From contig NC_060247.1 of the NCBI RefSeq assembly GCF_921293095.1, positions 114,347,111 to 114,411,110 on the forward strand: a stretch of DNA of 64,000 nt, written 5' to 3'. Of this stretch, positions 1 through 11,900 are shown in pieces. Under the pieces are notes generated by a model. The model was given only the letters and a program-made list of their open reading frames with translations, was not told the DNA's origin and did not search any database. The stretch's first letter is position 1. The number at the start of each line of letters is the position of its first letter. The DNA is from Ischnura elegans (Eukaryota; Arthropoda; Insecta; Odonata; Coenagrionidae). The position numbers were made by a program, and so were the translations under genes.

Positions 1-817
1 TTACGGTCAATAGTTTCACCGAAGTTGAAGTCCGCTTTTTGAGTCCCTCTCAGTGACATGATATGATAGAAATGTGTTTATTTTGCATTGCTGTTTATTT
101 AGCGTGCTAGTTTCTAATATTTTTTTGCCTTACTATCTAAAACTTGTAAAAATTTCAATGATTGTCATATTACAGGTGGTTTTGTCTTTCGTCATTGCTG
201 TTAGTCCTGGTGAAGGTGAATATTTCACCAAAACGTTGGTAAAAATTATTCCGCAATAAAAAATTATTTCCTACCAACACTACAGGAAGGACACAGCATA
301 ATCGTAAACATAAACTCCTATAACGACATTTTTAGTAATCATAATTGAACAATGATAGAAGACATGGAAACCGGCGCAAAATTTACCAAGAAAGACATAA
401 AAGTAGCCAGCGTTTTTATTTCAAAAGATATCCCATCCAAATTACTCCGCGATTTCACAGCATCTCCGAAAGGGGTGCGAAATCCTTGACACTGAAATAA
501 TGTGTCAAAAACGCAATAGCGGATCCAGGATAGGGATAAGGGGGAGGTTGGTAGGTTGGCGGCCGGGGGGTAACCTCAAAGCAGTGAAGGGGATCCGGGA
601 AGTTTCAAAAATCTTGAGAATATCGGGGATTGTAACAACACTTTGTCTCATTACTAATTTTGAACACATTGGATAATACATAGACACACGCACGTCAACT
701 ACGTAGACAGTGAATGACCTTGGACGGGTGTTCAATAGCGGTATAATCGGATCGGTCCTGCGACGCACGGTGTTACACGTGAACTAATGGGTTTTCGAGG
801 CTCACATCTCATCTATA
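1..817. other. no recognisable gene
   Basis: AT-rich DNA with only short open frames on either strand and no motif I can name. It may be intron or upstream flank of the Ig gene. Confidence 0.4.
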
Positions 818-1614
818 AAGGGTGTTTAAAAAAAGTGTCCAATACTTGAGAGGTGGTAATACCCAACAAAACTAGAAAAAAAGTCCAATAAACTTTGATC
901 TAGAAACGCATGCTTTCTGAGTTATGTTCACTTGATCATAGCGGCTGAAGATGTTCGGTCCGGAAAAGCATATTTTCTGCAACCTGCAGTACACTTTTTC
1001 TTAGTTATTATTAATATCTCAACTGCCTTGGTGGAGGATGTGTCATGCCAGAAAAGAATAGAGATGCGTTTTATGAATGATAGCGCTCTAGCACATTACC
1101 TTCGCAATGTGCGTGAACATCTGACGCTGACATTTGGGGACCACTTGATTGGACGGGTAAGCGCTACACCTTGTCCCTCCCGAACCCCAGATCTCAAACT
1201 CCTATGTTTTTGGTCATGGAGGCACTTGAAGGCGATAGTCTACGCAACTGCAGTCTTGGATGCCCAGATACTGCAGGACAGCATCTTCAATGCACGCCAG
1301 AATTGACAACAAGAACAGGGTGCATTTCAAAGAGTGCGCGTTTCGTTACGTCGAAGGGCAGAGGAGGGCATTGCCATAGACGGACGTCGCATTGAGCACC
1401 TCCTATGAATGGACGTCACGTTGAACGTATTCTAAGAACAAGAGTACCTACTGTAGGTTGTAGAAAGTATCCGTTTCCGGAGTGAACATCTTCAGCCGCT
1501 ATGAACAAGTGAACATAACTCAGAAAGCATGTGTTTGTGGACCAAGGTTAATTGGACGTTTTGTTGGGTACTATCACCTTTCAAAGTATTGGATACTTTT
1601 TTTCGAACACCCTC
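818..1614 (+). mobile_element. Tc1/mariner-superfamily element with long inverted ends and transposase remnant
   Basis: Ends are aagggtgttt and, inverted, gagggtgttc, with inverted similarity extending for about 120 bases (818-945 against 1490-1614) and a TA flank on each side. The core (about 1060-1306) reads MRFMNDSALAHYLRNVREHL, then IGR and a PSRTPDLK segment. This resembles the C-terminal catalytic part of insect Tc1-like transposases (usual forms DGAPAHY and PARSPDLNPLDFWLWGHLK). The N-terminal half is missing, so it is non-autonomous. Confidence 0.8.
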
Positions 1615-1639
1615 TACATTCGACAACTGAACAAAATTA

Positions 1640-1990
1640 CCATTTTTATCCAGTGTAGCGCTTCACGGTGCGGAAACCTGGACATTTAGGAAGGAGGACG
1701 ATAGAAGACTGTAGGAGTTCGAGATGTGGGTGAGGCGAAGAATGGAGAAGATGAAGTGGGCGGAGAGGAGGAGGAACGACGAAGTGCTGGACATGGTGGG
1801 TGAGGAGAGATAGCATCTCGATGAGATACTGAGGAGACAGAAGGTATGGATGGAGCGAGTATTCAGTCGGGAGAGGAAGTTGAAAACAGTGTCGAAAGGA
1901 AGAACGTTGAATAAGCGAGGTAGAGGAAGGAAGAGAATATGATTTTTTGGTAAAATGAAAGGGAGTATGTCTCATTGTTAATTGAAGAGG
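1640..1990 (+). mobile_element. non-LTR retrotransposon 3' end fragment, copy A
   Basis: Reading across frames gives ALHGAETWTF..KEDDRR, then EFEMWVRRRMEKMKWAERRR and NDEVLDMVGEER. This is the GAETWTL / FEMWxWRRM signature at the C-terminal end of many LINE reverse transcriptases. Stops and frameshifts make it dead. The same family recurs at 17880-18300 on the other strand. Confidence 0.8.
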
Positions 1991-2036
1991 GAATTTTATG
2001 AACGAAAGGAAGGCTTATTAAGTGCTCCATGGAAAC

Positions 2037-2280
2037 CTACGTTAATCGGCAGAGATCAGGACCCAGGGGTGGTCCTCTGAGGCTTACAACACCCCGGGGC
2101 CGGAAGACGGTAACTTGACTGATACGCCCGCGCTCCCGGGGAGGGATTTGGAAAGAAAGGAGAAAAGAAAGAGGCGCCGCCGCGATAGGAGCCCGATGAC
2201 ATCTCTGGGATAGGGATAGGGTTGGAAGGGTGGGACGGGGAATACCCTTGCCGCGATAGAAGCGACCAGGGCCCACTAAC
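2037..2280 (+). repeat. GC-rich dispersed repeat, copy 1
   Basis: Contains the core gaggcgccgccgcgatagga followed by gcccgatgac, and ends in gcccactaactagcgaaa. It is closely similar to 2395-2640 and 23690-23915. It follows the LINE fragment directly and may be its 3' UTR or a separate SINE-like unit. Confidence 0.7.
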
Positions 2281-2394
2281 TAGCGAAAGCTGGCATCAGC
2301 AATTAATGTGCCGACGATTTTGGAGGATTTTCCTATAAAAAAGAAAAACCTATCGATCAAATCGTTGGATACCTTAATCGGCAGTGGATACGAA

Positions 2395-2640
2395 ACCCTA
2401 GGGCGGGCTCGCTAGGTTACTCTCCTGGGCCGAGGTCTGGAATCGTTAGTTTATCACCTCTGCGCCGCAGAAGAGGGAGGACAGGAAGGAGAAAGGAAGG
2501 AGGCGCCGCCGCGATAGGAGCCCGAAGACGCCTCCTGGGACGGGATAGGGAAGGAAGGGATGGGACGAGGAATCCCGCACCGTCACAAAGTCGGGCGGGT
2601 CCTACCACTAGCGAAACCTGGAGAACCATTGCTGTGCCAG
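2395..2640 (+). repeat. GC-rich dispersed repeat, copy 2
   Basis: Shares the core aggcgccgccgcgataggag and the end ccactagcgaaacctgg with copy 1. The AT-rich spacers after both copies also match (ccgacgattttggagga against ccagcgattttagagga), so the two form a tandem pair with a unit of about 355 bp. Confidence 0.7.
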
Positions 2641-2704
2641 CGATTTTAGAGGATTATCCAACGAGGAAGAATAATCCAACGATCAAATCACAATAACTTC
2701 GCAG

Positions 2705-2993
2705 GCGCAAACCCGAACAACTTGAGTCATCCCGAGCTGCGCTGCAGCATCGAGGGCAGCAACTCGACTCCGGGCGAGGATCTGACGTTCCGCTGTCTCG
2801 TGCACCCGACCACGGTCATCCGGTACTGCGAGATGCGCACGCCCTGGTCCTCTTCGCCAATCCTCGTCGAGGACGGCACTAACACGCTCATCGGCTCGGA
2901 CGTGGTCGACGAACTCATCTGGATCGACCCGTCCAGCACCTCCACCACGCCACCCACCACCACGCCATGGGTACCAAAGCCAAGGACATACAG
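2705..2993 (+). CDS. Ig-gene exon 1 of those visible: N-terminal half of Ig domain 1
   Basis: The acceptor is ttcgcag at 2698-2704 and the donor is gtaagt at 2994. The exon enters with two bases of a split codon and leaves in phase 2. It encodes LTFRC (B-strand cysteine) followed by IRYC, then a run ending in Thr/Pro-rich residues (STSTTPPTTTP). The polypyrimidine tract before the acceptor is poor. A GC-rich repeat copy ends just upstream. Confidence 0.8.
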
Positions 2994-5900
2994 GTAAGTT
3001 GTACACAATTATTCATAAACGCATGAAAACACTAATTAATGGGGAATTCAATGTTTATTCACTAGATTTGAAACCCCAATTCATTGAAATAATTCGGTAG
3101 ACGGGAGGGAACGGTAAGTTACAACGAAAACATTATGCCATAGCCTCCGCGCCATGAGCACCAAAGCCAAGGACATAAAGGTACTCATATATGCATATAA
3201 GTTCAAGCTTGTTCTGCAATCTTGTACATCGTAAAACTTTTGGTTAAAATTTTACAAATGGACCACGAAATTTGAAATGAATCGAGAATAGTTTACTTGT
3301 ATCGACTCAAATAGGATAATCTTTCCCACTTAATTAAGTATTTGCCGATATTTTGTAATGAAGCAATGACTAAAAAGCCAAATGAAGCAGGAAATGATAT
3401 CTTAGAAACAGATTTTTCGGTTTATTCAAGTAACGATTTATGGGAGGAGAATAAAATATCAATTCTACAATTTTCGGTCTGAGACACGTCGAAGTCAACC
3501 AGAAAAGCCGATGTCTATCTACATATACATACACTGCATGTCCCCTCGATAGGTGTGCGGTCAAGGGTTTTAGTAATTAGTTGCGTGTTCAATTGGTTTG
3601 ACAACTGTGCTGGCATGTCCTTTACTGTTCGGGGGTAAAACGAATTCCCATACCTATCCGCTCGGCAATATAACTCTCTTATTTTATCGTCTCTTCGGGA
3701 CCGAAAAACGTAGTGAGATTCTTTGGCGATATTCCCGGTCTCGCTATTTAATATATCTTTTATTAATCGCTCAAGCAATCTAAACGTTTCGCATAGCCTT
3801 CGATACTCTAGAGTCTTCCAACCTAATGCGTGCAAACACTATGTAATGCCACACATATCCTGGGTCAGATTTTCCTATAGGCTAATTAGGTTTTAGCCTA
3901 GGGCCTCAAGATCAAGAGGGACCTATATTAAAATAAATATATAAATAAAAATTGTCAAAATTAAAATTACTCAATTCTAAAAGCAGTAAACCATAAAACA
4001 CTGAACCGAAAACAATGATAAATTCTATGCCTATGAATACTTAAGAAATATATAAATGTATCGGTTAAGATCAACGCGTTTGGCTCATTAGGTGTGTTAG
4101 TTTGTATATACTAGATTGCATCGAAATATGTTATCTATCCAAATTTTTTATAAAGGTAAGTACCAATCGCTACATGTTTCATTTGATAAATTGATATATA
4201 ATCATGTATTTTATTATCTCTCATGCACAGAAAAGTTTCTCGGGTTTTCCACCGGTTGATGTCGTCCATGTCTCCCGAAATTTCATGCAGCGACTTGCTG
4301 ATCATCCTCAGGCGATCTTCCGGTCATTCGGACGACATCAACCGGTGGAAAACCCGAGAAACTTTTCTGCGCCGGGAAAACCTAAGATTATACATCCCTC
4401 ATGAAATTTACAAACTTAAAAATGGGAGGTGAGAGGGCCCCATAACTGTAATAGACTAGGGACCCTTTTCATCTCAATCCGGCCCTTCTCATAGAAGTTT
4501 TCAATCAATCGCGCTGCTTTCCTTTGTGTTCTCCGTATAATTACCGACCACCTGGTTTTCGCAGGACCACCACCACTAGTACGACTAGCACCACGAGCAC
4601 CTCTACCAGTACACCGCCTTCATCGACCACGGGACATCCGACGACCACAAGCGGAGTAAACAGGACGAGGAGGGAAACCCGGTGAGTTGAGGGCGAAATG
4701 GACGAGGCAAAGGAGCTCCTTCACACAAACTTCCATGCCCTATTCCACTGATCTTCTGGGTATGAAATCAGGAGAAGGGTTTCCAGTGAAACTTGACCAT
4801 GAGGACTGGTGACAGTGGTGACCAAACTACATTTTGAAAAACAATTTTTCCCGAATAAAATCCGTTTCTCGAAATAAATTTTTTTTTTTATATTTCGAAC
4901 AAATTAATTTAAAGAGATTGGTGCGAGGAACGAAGTGAGTGATTATCAGTTTAAACAATAGTACCTATGATCGTCTCATTGCACTTTATCGATCAAGGGC
5001 CACTAAAAATAATTTTTTCGTGATAAAATTTATGGAAATTAAATTTGAAAATCCGCATTTTTATACAGGTCTTTGTGGCAGTAATTGTCTAAGCATGGAA
5101 ACTATTTACGTGAAGTCATCCCGGAATTTCCATCGGTATAATTCGTTGTACATCACAAATGTTGCAACGGACGATTCGTCCATCGTCATCAGGGTGAATA
5201 ATTTGAATAATTTTGAAGCGTGGTTACTATACCACGAATTTAACCAATGGAAATCCCAAAAAGACTTCGTGCTAATAATTCGCCGGGAAAGAATTGCTTC
5301 ATATTTTGCATGAAAAACATGTTCATTACTAAAGATAGCAAGCTTACCCGCCGTATTGAGTTGTGGAAGGTTACTCGGGATTTACATCGGGTCAGTTTCT
5401 CTATCAAGCCGACGCGACGTTTCGATGAACATCGGCCGAAACATCGTCCGTGGTGGAGAACCTGACCCGGTGGAAATCCCGAGTAACCTTCTACGGCATG
5501 TTCATTACCGTCATTTTGACATAAAATGAAAAATGTATTAATTTTCAAATATAAGGAATATGTTCACAACATTCAGGGCATTATAATTTTGCTCATCAAC
5601 CTCAATGAATTGCGTATATGATGACGAAACATTTTATAAAAATTCTCATTTGCGAAAATTTGGAATAAAGATTTGGAGATCACTGTCGCAAACGCAGGCC
5701 CTCACTGTCATCAACGTGCTACAGAGATAAAACTCAAAAATATCGTTTTTGGTCCGCAACTATTTAAATAGCGTTACTCGAAAATAGAAAGCACTATATT
5801 TATCTTCTTTTTAGAAAATATCAAATAGCTCTTGATATTGGCAAGTATCAAGGAAGATAACTTTGTTTGTGAAGAGACATAAAACTATCGTAAGTTGCCT

Positions 5901-8900
5901 AAAATCCATTTTATATTGACGTGCGCTATGTGCTGTGACGGAAGGAATGTCATTAATTGGTCTGAAACATAATAAATTAAGTCACGCCAAGTAAGTTTAT
6001 TGTGAATAGAGCTACATCGCGAAAATATAGCATGACAAAATGAAATTTCCAACAGTTTTTCGGTGGATCCTACTTGGATCGTTCCCCTAATTTAGAAATG
6101 TGGATACAACTACGAATCGCTCGCACAAATATTGTCATTAGAAGTGGATAATCTAGGAATCACGAGTACAAATAAATCGCAAGTCTGTTCAGGTTGAACC
6201 TCTCTAGTTCGGCATTAGATTGGACTTCTGTCTGGAGATATGTCCAACATCGCTCCTGCTTCATAATGAAATGTATCAGGATCAGTAGAATTCGATACCG
6301 GAGCGTAATAGACTAGCCCACCTCCATCCCTAATCAACTATCCACTTTCTCTATCACACCTCCCTCTTCCTTTGACCGCAGGGGTCGTTTCTATGGCTGG
6401 TCTTCACGCCTGGACTACGTGGGTAAGGGCTTCTCCAACGGAGACTGCAGCACGGCCATCCGCCGGGTGTCGCTGGAGGACGCCGGCATCTGGAGGGTCA
6501 CCGTGGGCATCGAGGAGCAAATGGTCGAACTGGCCGCACGCATGGAGGTAGTCCTGCACGAAGGTCAGTCTCTCATATACCAACCCCCAAGACTGTACAG
6601 ACGGCTGGAGACGTCTCCACCTTACTCGGTAAACCCAGAATGAGATTCGCCTTGGAAGAAGATGACTTGGTTGTGCTACTGATAGCACACCTGTCCGGCA
6701 ATATGGGTTCGAATACTGGATAAGGGTTCCAATTCAAATCATTAAAATAAATACTTGCAATTTTCCAAGACTATAATCAAGGAAAAGATATTATCGTGGA
6801 AAACTGCAAGTATGAAATTATATCAATATGAAAAAAATCCACTATATCACCCTTGAATCTTCGGATTTTAAATCCAAATTATTTTTTTCAAGGCGGATAT
6901 CGTTCTTGGTGTACATAACTTTGAGACCGTGAGTCTGACCGCTAACGATGTTACTTGTTTCATGCAATTGCTGAATAAAAATATTGGTTCCATTTCCGTA
7001 CGCTTTCAGCGACGGCGCCACCGCTCAAGACGAACGTGGAGGTTCCCGAGGACTGGGCGTGGGCCATCCTGACGTGCCACACCACGGACCACAGTCCCCT
7101 GCGCTTCTGCCGATTCCAGCGCGCCGACGGATCGCCGCTCGTGTCCGACGACGCGGACGTGGGCCCAGGGCTGAACCTTGAGGCGGGCGTGGGTCACGGC
7201 CGATTCCAGTACCACGGCAACGGCATGTCTACGGGCGACTGCGGCCTCACGCTCACGTCCGTGCTGGACTCGGACGCCGGCGATTGGTTGTGCGTGGTCG
7301 GCGTGTCGGGGGAGGAGGGGCAGCAGAGGGCGCAACTCACCCTTCGACCCCCGCCCCCCAACCTCCCTGGTGAGAAACTTATACGTACAGAGCGATTACA
7401 TTAATTGCACGGATTATGGCCTTATGATTGGATATACGTGCGTATTCACATTTTAGCATGATTACGCCTCAAAATGGCGTTGGGGTACAGTCCTCGCCTG
7501 CCAAACTGAAGTCCGCGGGTTCGAGCCCCGCCTGGGTAGGTTACCCTTAACTAGGGAATGGTTGTTTGTGGTCTTCCATTTGGTATTCGTTACCTTACAA
7601 ATGAATCGATTCTTAGGAATGCATTGATTCCAAAGAATCGATTCATTTGTGAGCGCGCTAGGAAGGGAACGTGTTATCATCCTCATCGCATATGCAACGT
7701 TGCTGACACATGAGTAACAGTAATTGCATACAATTCCAGGGGATAGTTGCGAGCTGATTTTTACCCTGAGACGTGAAACAACACTTATTTCTAGGTTTCG
7801 GAAGGATTCAGAGTGGACTAAAATAAATATTCAGTTAATGGAACTTGACCAAAAAAATTAAGTAACCCGTCAAGAAACTATTTAGAATCAAATCTCTAAA
7901 TCTACATAGATAAAAATTAGATGTGGGCTAGCTGTACAGATTTGCATACCTGGTATTGCGTAAACTGTGGATTAAAACTTACACATATTAAAGGAATAAT
8001 ATTATTGGTTCACTCATTTGAATATTTTCCAGTTTCTAGGACAAATTTGTGAAATAATGGATAACATTTAGGCAGAATACGCTCATAATAAATGAATACT
8101 CCTCCTACATAACCCTGCATGTACGTATACAAGTTCTGATGACAACGAAATCCTTGAGCACATAAAAAGGGAATATTACATGAATTTGAAATATCTGCAG
8201 TTAATAATATATTTTAATCATGACATTTTCTGAATAGTTGTTTCTATTAATTAAACGAAACTCACATGCACTAAGTAGAATTAAAATTAGTGCAATAAGA
8301 TAAATTTGCATTGAGCCTAATTGAATCTATTTACAAAATTGAGTGGTATAAAATACAATCATCGTGTAAATTTGTATTGTGAAGACTTTGAGAACACGTG
8401 ACCATAGTGTGATTTATTACACGTTGGGTTGCCAGTGTTTTGTTTGGGTTTGTGTTTAATTTGGGGAATTGTTTCAAGACTACGGAGGCTACCTTATCGG
8501 CTCAAATTCCGCTGCGCGAAATTTAAAGGAAATACAATGTTAAAATACTGTGATTGGTTATCCTTCTAACATAGTCCCTATATATGGTCTATAATATTTC
8601 ACCCAAGGGGGTGTCCTTGGCACTGATCGGAAATTTCCGATCGGATTTGATTTTATTCCGATTGATTTTCTACGCGATCAGAACTTAATGTTCACTCCGA
8701 CGACGATGTGCGCCCTCGTCGTGAGAGTTAGAAATAAAAAAATTCAAAAAAAAAACAAATCCCCATCGCTTAGCAGCCAATCGCGATCAACAGTTCGGAA
8801 AGAAAACCGATCGGAATAATTCCGATCAGTCAAACACTCCCACCTTCTAGCCCCATTTCGTCCCGAATAAAATTTCTCCGCTGACACGGGATGGAACCCA

Positions 8901-11900
8901 AGGCCCCTTGCACACACACCGATTTTGGACGGACGGTAAAATATCGTCCGTCCACATTCCAATAGTGAATAGTGGGAGAGCATTGGAGCTTGCACACACA
9001 CCGACCTCGCGCCGGCACCGGCAAAATGCCGGTTAGCTGCCGGCCATTGTCACTGTGGATCGCCGGCGCCGGGCCGGTGCCGGCTATACAGTGGCGTACG
9101 TGGCCAAATGGGAGCTTGCACACTCACCGGATTGTTACCGTCCGACCAGCCGTTTTCCTCTAGTTCTCGCTGCGCTTTCTAACTTTCCAGAAGAATTCAT
9201 ATCTATCCGAAAAATTCCGGCGTGTGCAAGCACCGCTTCGCCGGTAAAATATCGGACGATATTTTACCGGCGTCCGTCCAAAATCAGTGTGTGTGCAAGG
9301 GCCCTTAAACTTTGCACTGTGATAGATAAATGAATTTTAAGAAATACAAGCTTTTTCAAATGCGTCCAATGGGTCTAGATTTTCGAGTTATTTGCGACAG
9401 AAAGCGCAAGAAAACTGCCAGTAATTACAAAACCCGCGGTATAGCAATACAACCCTCCTGGCTCCTCTGCCTGGCTCTTCCTCTACTTGAAGCTATTCTA
9501 CTTCGTTTTCAAGGGCTGAAGAAGAGCCACTAGTGTGACTATAAGGCTTTATTATTTTAACCGCGGGTTGCATAATTCCAGGATAACCAACAGCCCTTCT
9601 ATCGCAAATATCTAGATAACCAAGGCCCATTTGACGCTGGAGCAAAGGCACGTATCTCTTTAAAATGCCATATTCTAACACACTGGGAAGTTTGAACGCT
9701 ATCTGGTGGTGGCACTAGGGTACTTTCCGTTGTGTGACGGCGGGGTTTAGTCCTCGCCTGTCAATTCAGGGGTCGCGGGATCTAATTCTGCGCAATTTCC
9801 GTATTTGATGTATGTGCGTGTCCATAAACTTAATTGTGAGAAAGGACTTCATAGTCTTAAATTCGGTTGACAAATAAAGACTACATTGTAATTATTACAT
9901 TACAGGCCACTCTATCAGTATCTTTAACGCGGAGTTGTAAAAGACACTGGTTTGGTATAAGTGAAAATTGTAACTTCAACTCAAGACACTTCATTTCTAA
10001 ATAACATCAGATAAGAAGGGTAGTGTTACTTAAAGTAAACATTTGGTTGCTAACAAACGAACACCTGAAAATTACAATGACAACACAGTCACAATCAGCC
10101 ATACGCTCGCTTGTCCCCCGTCCAAAATGATCTACTCGAATCAAATGCATGCAACTTTATTGCAGGTGGGCTGAGCCTGGGTGCCATGATGGGCATTGGC
10201 CTGGTGGGCGCCTTCGTGCTCTTCGTGATCGTGCACGAGGTCATCGAGAGGAGGGTCACGTGGCGAGAGAAGAGGGCGGTCCGCAAGCGCAACGAAAAAG
10301 CATCCAAAGGTAAAAATCACGAACTCATGCACACAGCACCCTTACACACACCACCTCCGCCATTTCGGGCATTCTAAATTGATGATAATCAGAATTTTAG
10401 GCACTGAACTCATGGAAAAAAATGGCCTGGGGATATTCCGCGCCGGAGTGTGAATTGACGCCACGCAATTCGGCCATCTTGGAAAGGACTCCGAGAATTG
10501 ATCTTCATTTATATGCATTTTAAATTATTGTCACATTGATATTTTTCTCCGCTCATGTTACTCATATTAAATTTTATTTTGAAACATTCGGCCCGTTACA
10601 ATACACGGCAGTTCAAGCATAATTTGAAATTTTCATGAAATGACGTTATTTGAGGAGTTACTTAATATTGCAAATATTCACCGCAATGGAATTACGCTAA
10701 ATAGCTATCCTATCAAAATTTTCAAGATTCATATTAATTTAGATGTTAAAATTTTACTAATAAAATAACACTTGCAATTATACAAAATATACTTTTATCC
10801 ATGCTTGTCCACCAATAACTAAAAACGATGATCTCCTCTTTCCCTAGAACAAAAAAACGCAATGAAACAATTAGAGTCAGTCCTAAATGTATTAGAGATG
10901 TTGGTGTAACTTCTTACCAGGCATCGTTCAAGAACAGGAATAATGGTTATATAGTGCCTTGAGCGTTTAGCCTTAATTGACCAAATATTTGAGGAAATGA
11001 ATGGTGGGGATCCACACTTTGTGACAGTCCATTGTAGGATATGATGCGAAGATACTTTGCACTTTTCCACATAAATATTATTTTAAAAATGAGTCAGTCA
11101 TTGATGTACCAATATCACTATAATATTATAAATTATTCAGTTATTATGACTCATTTTTAAATAAATACTTACGTGGAAAAGAACAAAGTGTCTTTACTTC
11201 ATATCCAACCAGATATTAATTTTTGAACCCCACGCCTTGCAGCGTTAACTTCCGAGCTTTGTTTACCCGGAATTACGTCGTTGATAGAACAAAAAAAACT
11301 TGTATTGCTTATTTTCCATCCATTACGAGTCTTGTGACCGAGTATTGTCGAAATCGGAGACGTGAACGGTTATTGCTATCGCACTTGGCGCGGAATGCCT
11401 ACCACTGGAATTCGGCGAATTTTCTCATCTGGAATGAGTAGGTAATGCAATTGGCCATGTTTTCAGATCCCAGACTGACTTCAGTTAATCCCATGGCGGA
11501 GAGCGACCGTCAATCCATTGTTATTGAGTTAAGAGGATGTTATCGATTGAAAATCCTCAATATAATCCTCTCATCAGTCAAATGTGCCTCCAGGGTAATA
11601 CCGGTCTGATTTGATTTGACTGTAGTAAATCGAGGCCAGAGGCTTGTCCCTTTTCCCTGGTTGGAAATTGGTGTTTGTCCGTTTTCCTCAATCTAATTGA
11701 ATTTTCATCAAGGGCATACAGATGAAAACCTGTTTGGAAAGTGGTCAATATGAACTTTCAACCCCAATAATCTGAATTTTTGACACTCCATCCATCAGGT
11801 ATTAAACCCAAAGGCAGAAGGATAACTATGAGGGGATAACTTAAGGGGATAGATTCCCCCTTCCCCCCCGCCCCCAAAAAAAGCCTCAGGGAAAAAAAAT

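Noticed and set aside
2683..3008. minus-strand frames opposite the first visible Ig exon
   Set aside because: The plus frame fits donor, acceptor and the Ig pattern; the minus frames do not continue to any exon.
7466..7540. possible tRNA gene
   Set aside because: Box A and B are present but the acceptor and anticodon stems do not form, and related copies lie elsewhere, so it is a SINE head.
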